DNA from: Gemmatimonadota bacterium
GTDB taxonomy: Bacteria > Gemmatimonadota > Gemmatimonadetes > Gemmatimonadales > Gemmatimonadaceae
Direction of reading: 5' to 3'
Assembly (NCBI GenBank): GCA_947471365.1
Contig: CANIWQ010000012.1
Span: 1 to 39,823, forward strand
DNA: 39,823 bases
Below the pieces are notes generated by a model. That model did no database searches, was not told the DNA's origin, and saw nothing but the letters and a program-made list of their open reading frames with translations. Positions 38,345-39,823 of the stretch are shown piece by piece. The translations under genes and the position numbers were made by a program. How positions within the stretch are numbered: position 1 is the stretch's first letter; every line of letters starts with the position of its first letter.

Positions 38345-39823
38345 ATGGCACAGAACGTCTTCTTCTTCGGTAGCGGCAAAGCCGAGGGCACCCGCGAATG
38401 GCGTGATCTGCTCGGCGGCAAAGGAGCGAATCTTCACGAGATGACGAATCTCGGGATTCCCGTGCCGCCGGGATTCACAATTAGCTGCGCGGTCTGCGAC
38501 GAATATCTCGCCGATGGCTCCACTCCGCCCAACCTCCGCGCCGAAGTGGCCAGCGCGCTCGCGCGCCTTGAGGCGGCCGTCGGCCGAAAGCTCGGAGACC
38601 TCAACGACCCGCTGCTCGTGTCCGTGCGATCTGGCGCGCGCGTCTCCATGCCCGGAATGATGGAAACGATTCTGAACCTCGGCCTCAATGACGAAACCGT
38701 AGAGGCCCTCGCACGTCAGAGCGGCAACGCTCGGTTTGCCTGGGATTCGTACCGGCGTTTCCTCCAGATGTACGGCGACGTCGTGATGGGTGTACCGAGT
38801 CAAAAGTTCGAACAGCTGCTCGGCGCCAAGCGCATGTTGTCCGGCGCGCACACCGACGCGGAGATTCCAGCCGACGTCCTCAAGGTGCTCGTCGGCGAGT
38901 ACAAGGCACTCGTGCAGCACACACTCGGCCGCTCCCTTCCCATGGACCCGCAAGAACAGCTCTGGGGCTCCGTTGAGGCCGTGTGGCGTTCGTGGACTCT
39001 CAAGAAGGCGGTGGACTACCGTCGCGTGAACAATACTCCCGACGCGCCCGGCACCGCCGTGAACGTGATGGCGATGGTGTTCGGCAATCTGGGCGACGAC
39101 TCCGGCACTGGCGTGGCCTTCACGCGCGACCCCTCCACCGGCGAACGGCGCTTTTACGGTGAGTTCTTAGTGAATGCACAGGGCGAGGACGTCGTCGCTG
39201 GCATTCGCACGCCACTTCCCATCACGGCCATGGCGGACGCATTTCCTGACGCATACGCCGCGCTCATGAAAGTGCAGGATACTCTCGAGAAACACTTTCA
39301 TGACATGCAGGATCTCGAGTTCACGGTGGAGCGCAAGACGCTCTATATGTTGCAGACACGCACCGGCAAACGCACGGTGGCGGCGGCACTGCGCATTGCG
39401 CACGAGATGGTGGCCGAGGGACTGATCACCAAAGCGGACGCCGTGAAGCGTGTGCGCCCAAGCCAACTCGATCAACTGTTGCATCCGGTGCTGGATCCGC
39501 GCACGAGCTCAACGGTGCTGGCCGTCGGACTGCCGGCAAGCCCAGGCGCGGCCAGCGGTCAAGCCGTGTTCGACGCCGACGAAGCCGAGCGCCGCGCGTC
39601 TCGCGGCGACGCGGTGATTTTGGTGCGCGAAGAAACGACGCCAGAAGATTTCCATGGCATTGTTGCGGCGCGTGCCGTACTCACCGAACGCGGGGGGATG
39701 ACCAGTCACGCGGCGGTGGTGTGCCGCGGAATGGGAAAGGTTGCCGTTGTGGGGTGCAAGGACATCAGCGTCGATGTCACGCATCGTCGCTTTACGGTGG
39801 GCGACACCGTGATCAACGAACGC
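38345..39823 (+). CDS. ppdK: Pyruvate phosphate dikinase (partial, 3' end beyond window)
   Basis: PPDK interconverts pyruvate, ATP and Pi with PEP, AMP and PPi. The window holds the first 493 codons of a protein usually about 870-900 residues long; the frame is open to the window edge. The N-terminal GGKGANLHEMTNLGIPVPPG and SVRSGARVSMPGMMETILNLG form the ATP-grasp part. The swivelling domain carries the catalytic His455 in ERGGMTSHAAVVCRGMG, the same number I recall for the Clostridium symbiosum enzyme. The C-terminal PEP/pyruvate barrel is outside the window. ATG 38345 is supported by GGGAG upstream. Confidence 0.95.
   Translation, partial: MAQNVFFFGSGKAEGTREWRDLLGGKGANLHEMTNLGIPVPPGFTISCAVCDEYLADGSTPPNLRAEVASALARLEAAVGRKLGDLNDPLLVSVRSGARVSMPGMMETILNLGLNDETVEALARQSGNARFAWDSYRRFLQMYGDVVMGVPSQKFEQLLGAKRMLSGAHTDAEIPADVLKVLVGEYKALVQHTLGRSLPMDPQEQLWGSVEAVWRSWTLKKAVDYRRVNNTPDAPGTAVNVMAMVFGNLGDDSGTGVAFTRDPSTGERRFYGEFLVNAQGEDVVAGIRTPLPITAMADAFPDAYAALMKVQDTLEKHFHDMQDLEFTVERKTLYMLQTRTGKRTVAAALRIAHEMVAEGLITKADAVKRVRPSQLDQLLHPVLDPRTSSTVLAVGLPASPGAASGQAVFDADEAERRASRGDAVILVREETTPEDFHGIVAARAVLTERGGMTSHAAVVCRGMGKVAVVGCKDISVDVTHRRFTVGDTVINER

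Overview
This window looks like a chromosomal core region of a high-GC, free-living bacterium with an outer membrane. Gene content (small-type PurS/PurQ/PurL, trpCFB, PhoH-YbeY-CBS cluster, HD-GYP and HEAT proteins, pyruvate phosphate dikinase, B12-dependent mutase with MeaB) and GC-rich, mostly overlapping genes would suit Gemmatimonadota. That assignment is inference; no rRNA or other marker is present to settle it. I see no tRNA or rRNA gene, CRISPR array, insertion sequence, phage gene or attachment site, and no stretch above 300 bases lacks a gene. The largest gaps are about 95 to 140 bases and hold promoters or terminators.

Layout. (1) 18-10014, minus strand: one tightly packed run of ten genes read right to left: ptsN-like EIIA, vanZ-like, aspS, phoH, ybeY, two CNNM/CorC-type CBS proteins, meaB, the large subunit of a methylmalonyl-CoA-type mutase, and a SAM methyltransferase. 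(2) 10118-12096, plus strand: a secreted probable outer-membrane protein, then rlmN, whose 3' end overlaps the next convergent gene by 72 bases. (3) 12025-21830, minus strand: trpC-trpF-trpB, a HEAT-repeat protein, an HD-GYP protein, trpA, an MCP-like signalling protein, a YqeK-like HD hydrolase and a LytR_C protein. Tryptophan synthase is therefore split by two signalling-type genes. (4) 21926-22534, plus strand: lexA, lying between trpC and trpD, with a hairpin after it. (5) 22582-24904, minus strand: a GAF-coiled coil-GAF protein, then trpD. (6) 25043-37097, plus strand: truA, a transaldolase-fold protein that has lost its catalytic residues, an HtrA protease, purB, purC, psd, pssA, purS, purQ, a BamE/SmpA-like exported protein, purL and purF, ended by a strong 14-bp hairpin. 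(7) 37199-38206, minus: an ornithine cyclodeaminase-like protein. (8) 38345 to the window end, plus: the first 493 codons of pyruvate phosphate dikinase.

How the genes work together. Block 6 carries most of de novo purine synthesis after PRPP (purF, purL/Q/S, purC, purB), with the two-step phosphatidylethanolamine pathway (pssA, psd) inside it. Blocks 3 and 5 give trpA, B, C, D and F, but trpE and trpG are not in the window. Block 1 combines translation and RNA quality control (aspS, ybeY, phoH) with propionyl-CoA or branched-chain carbon metabolism (mutase and MeaB); the B12-binding mutase subunit is not here. Most same-strand neighbours overlap by 1, 4 or 8 bases, which suggests long co-transcribed and translationally coupled units.

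The most unusual items are the 220-residue transaldolase-family protein with Ala at the Schiff-base lysine position, the signalling genes inside trpB/trpA, the N-terminal module shared by the adjacent HEAT and HD-GYP proteins, the nine-C tract at the start of trpC, and two promoters that abut their ATG with no Shine-Dalgarno sequence.
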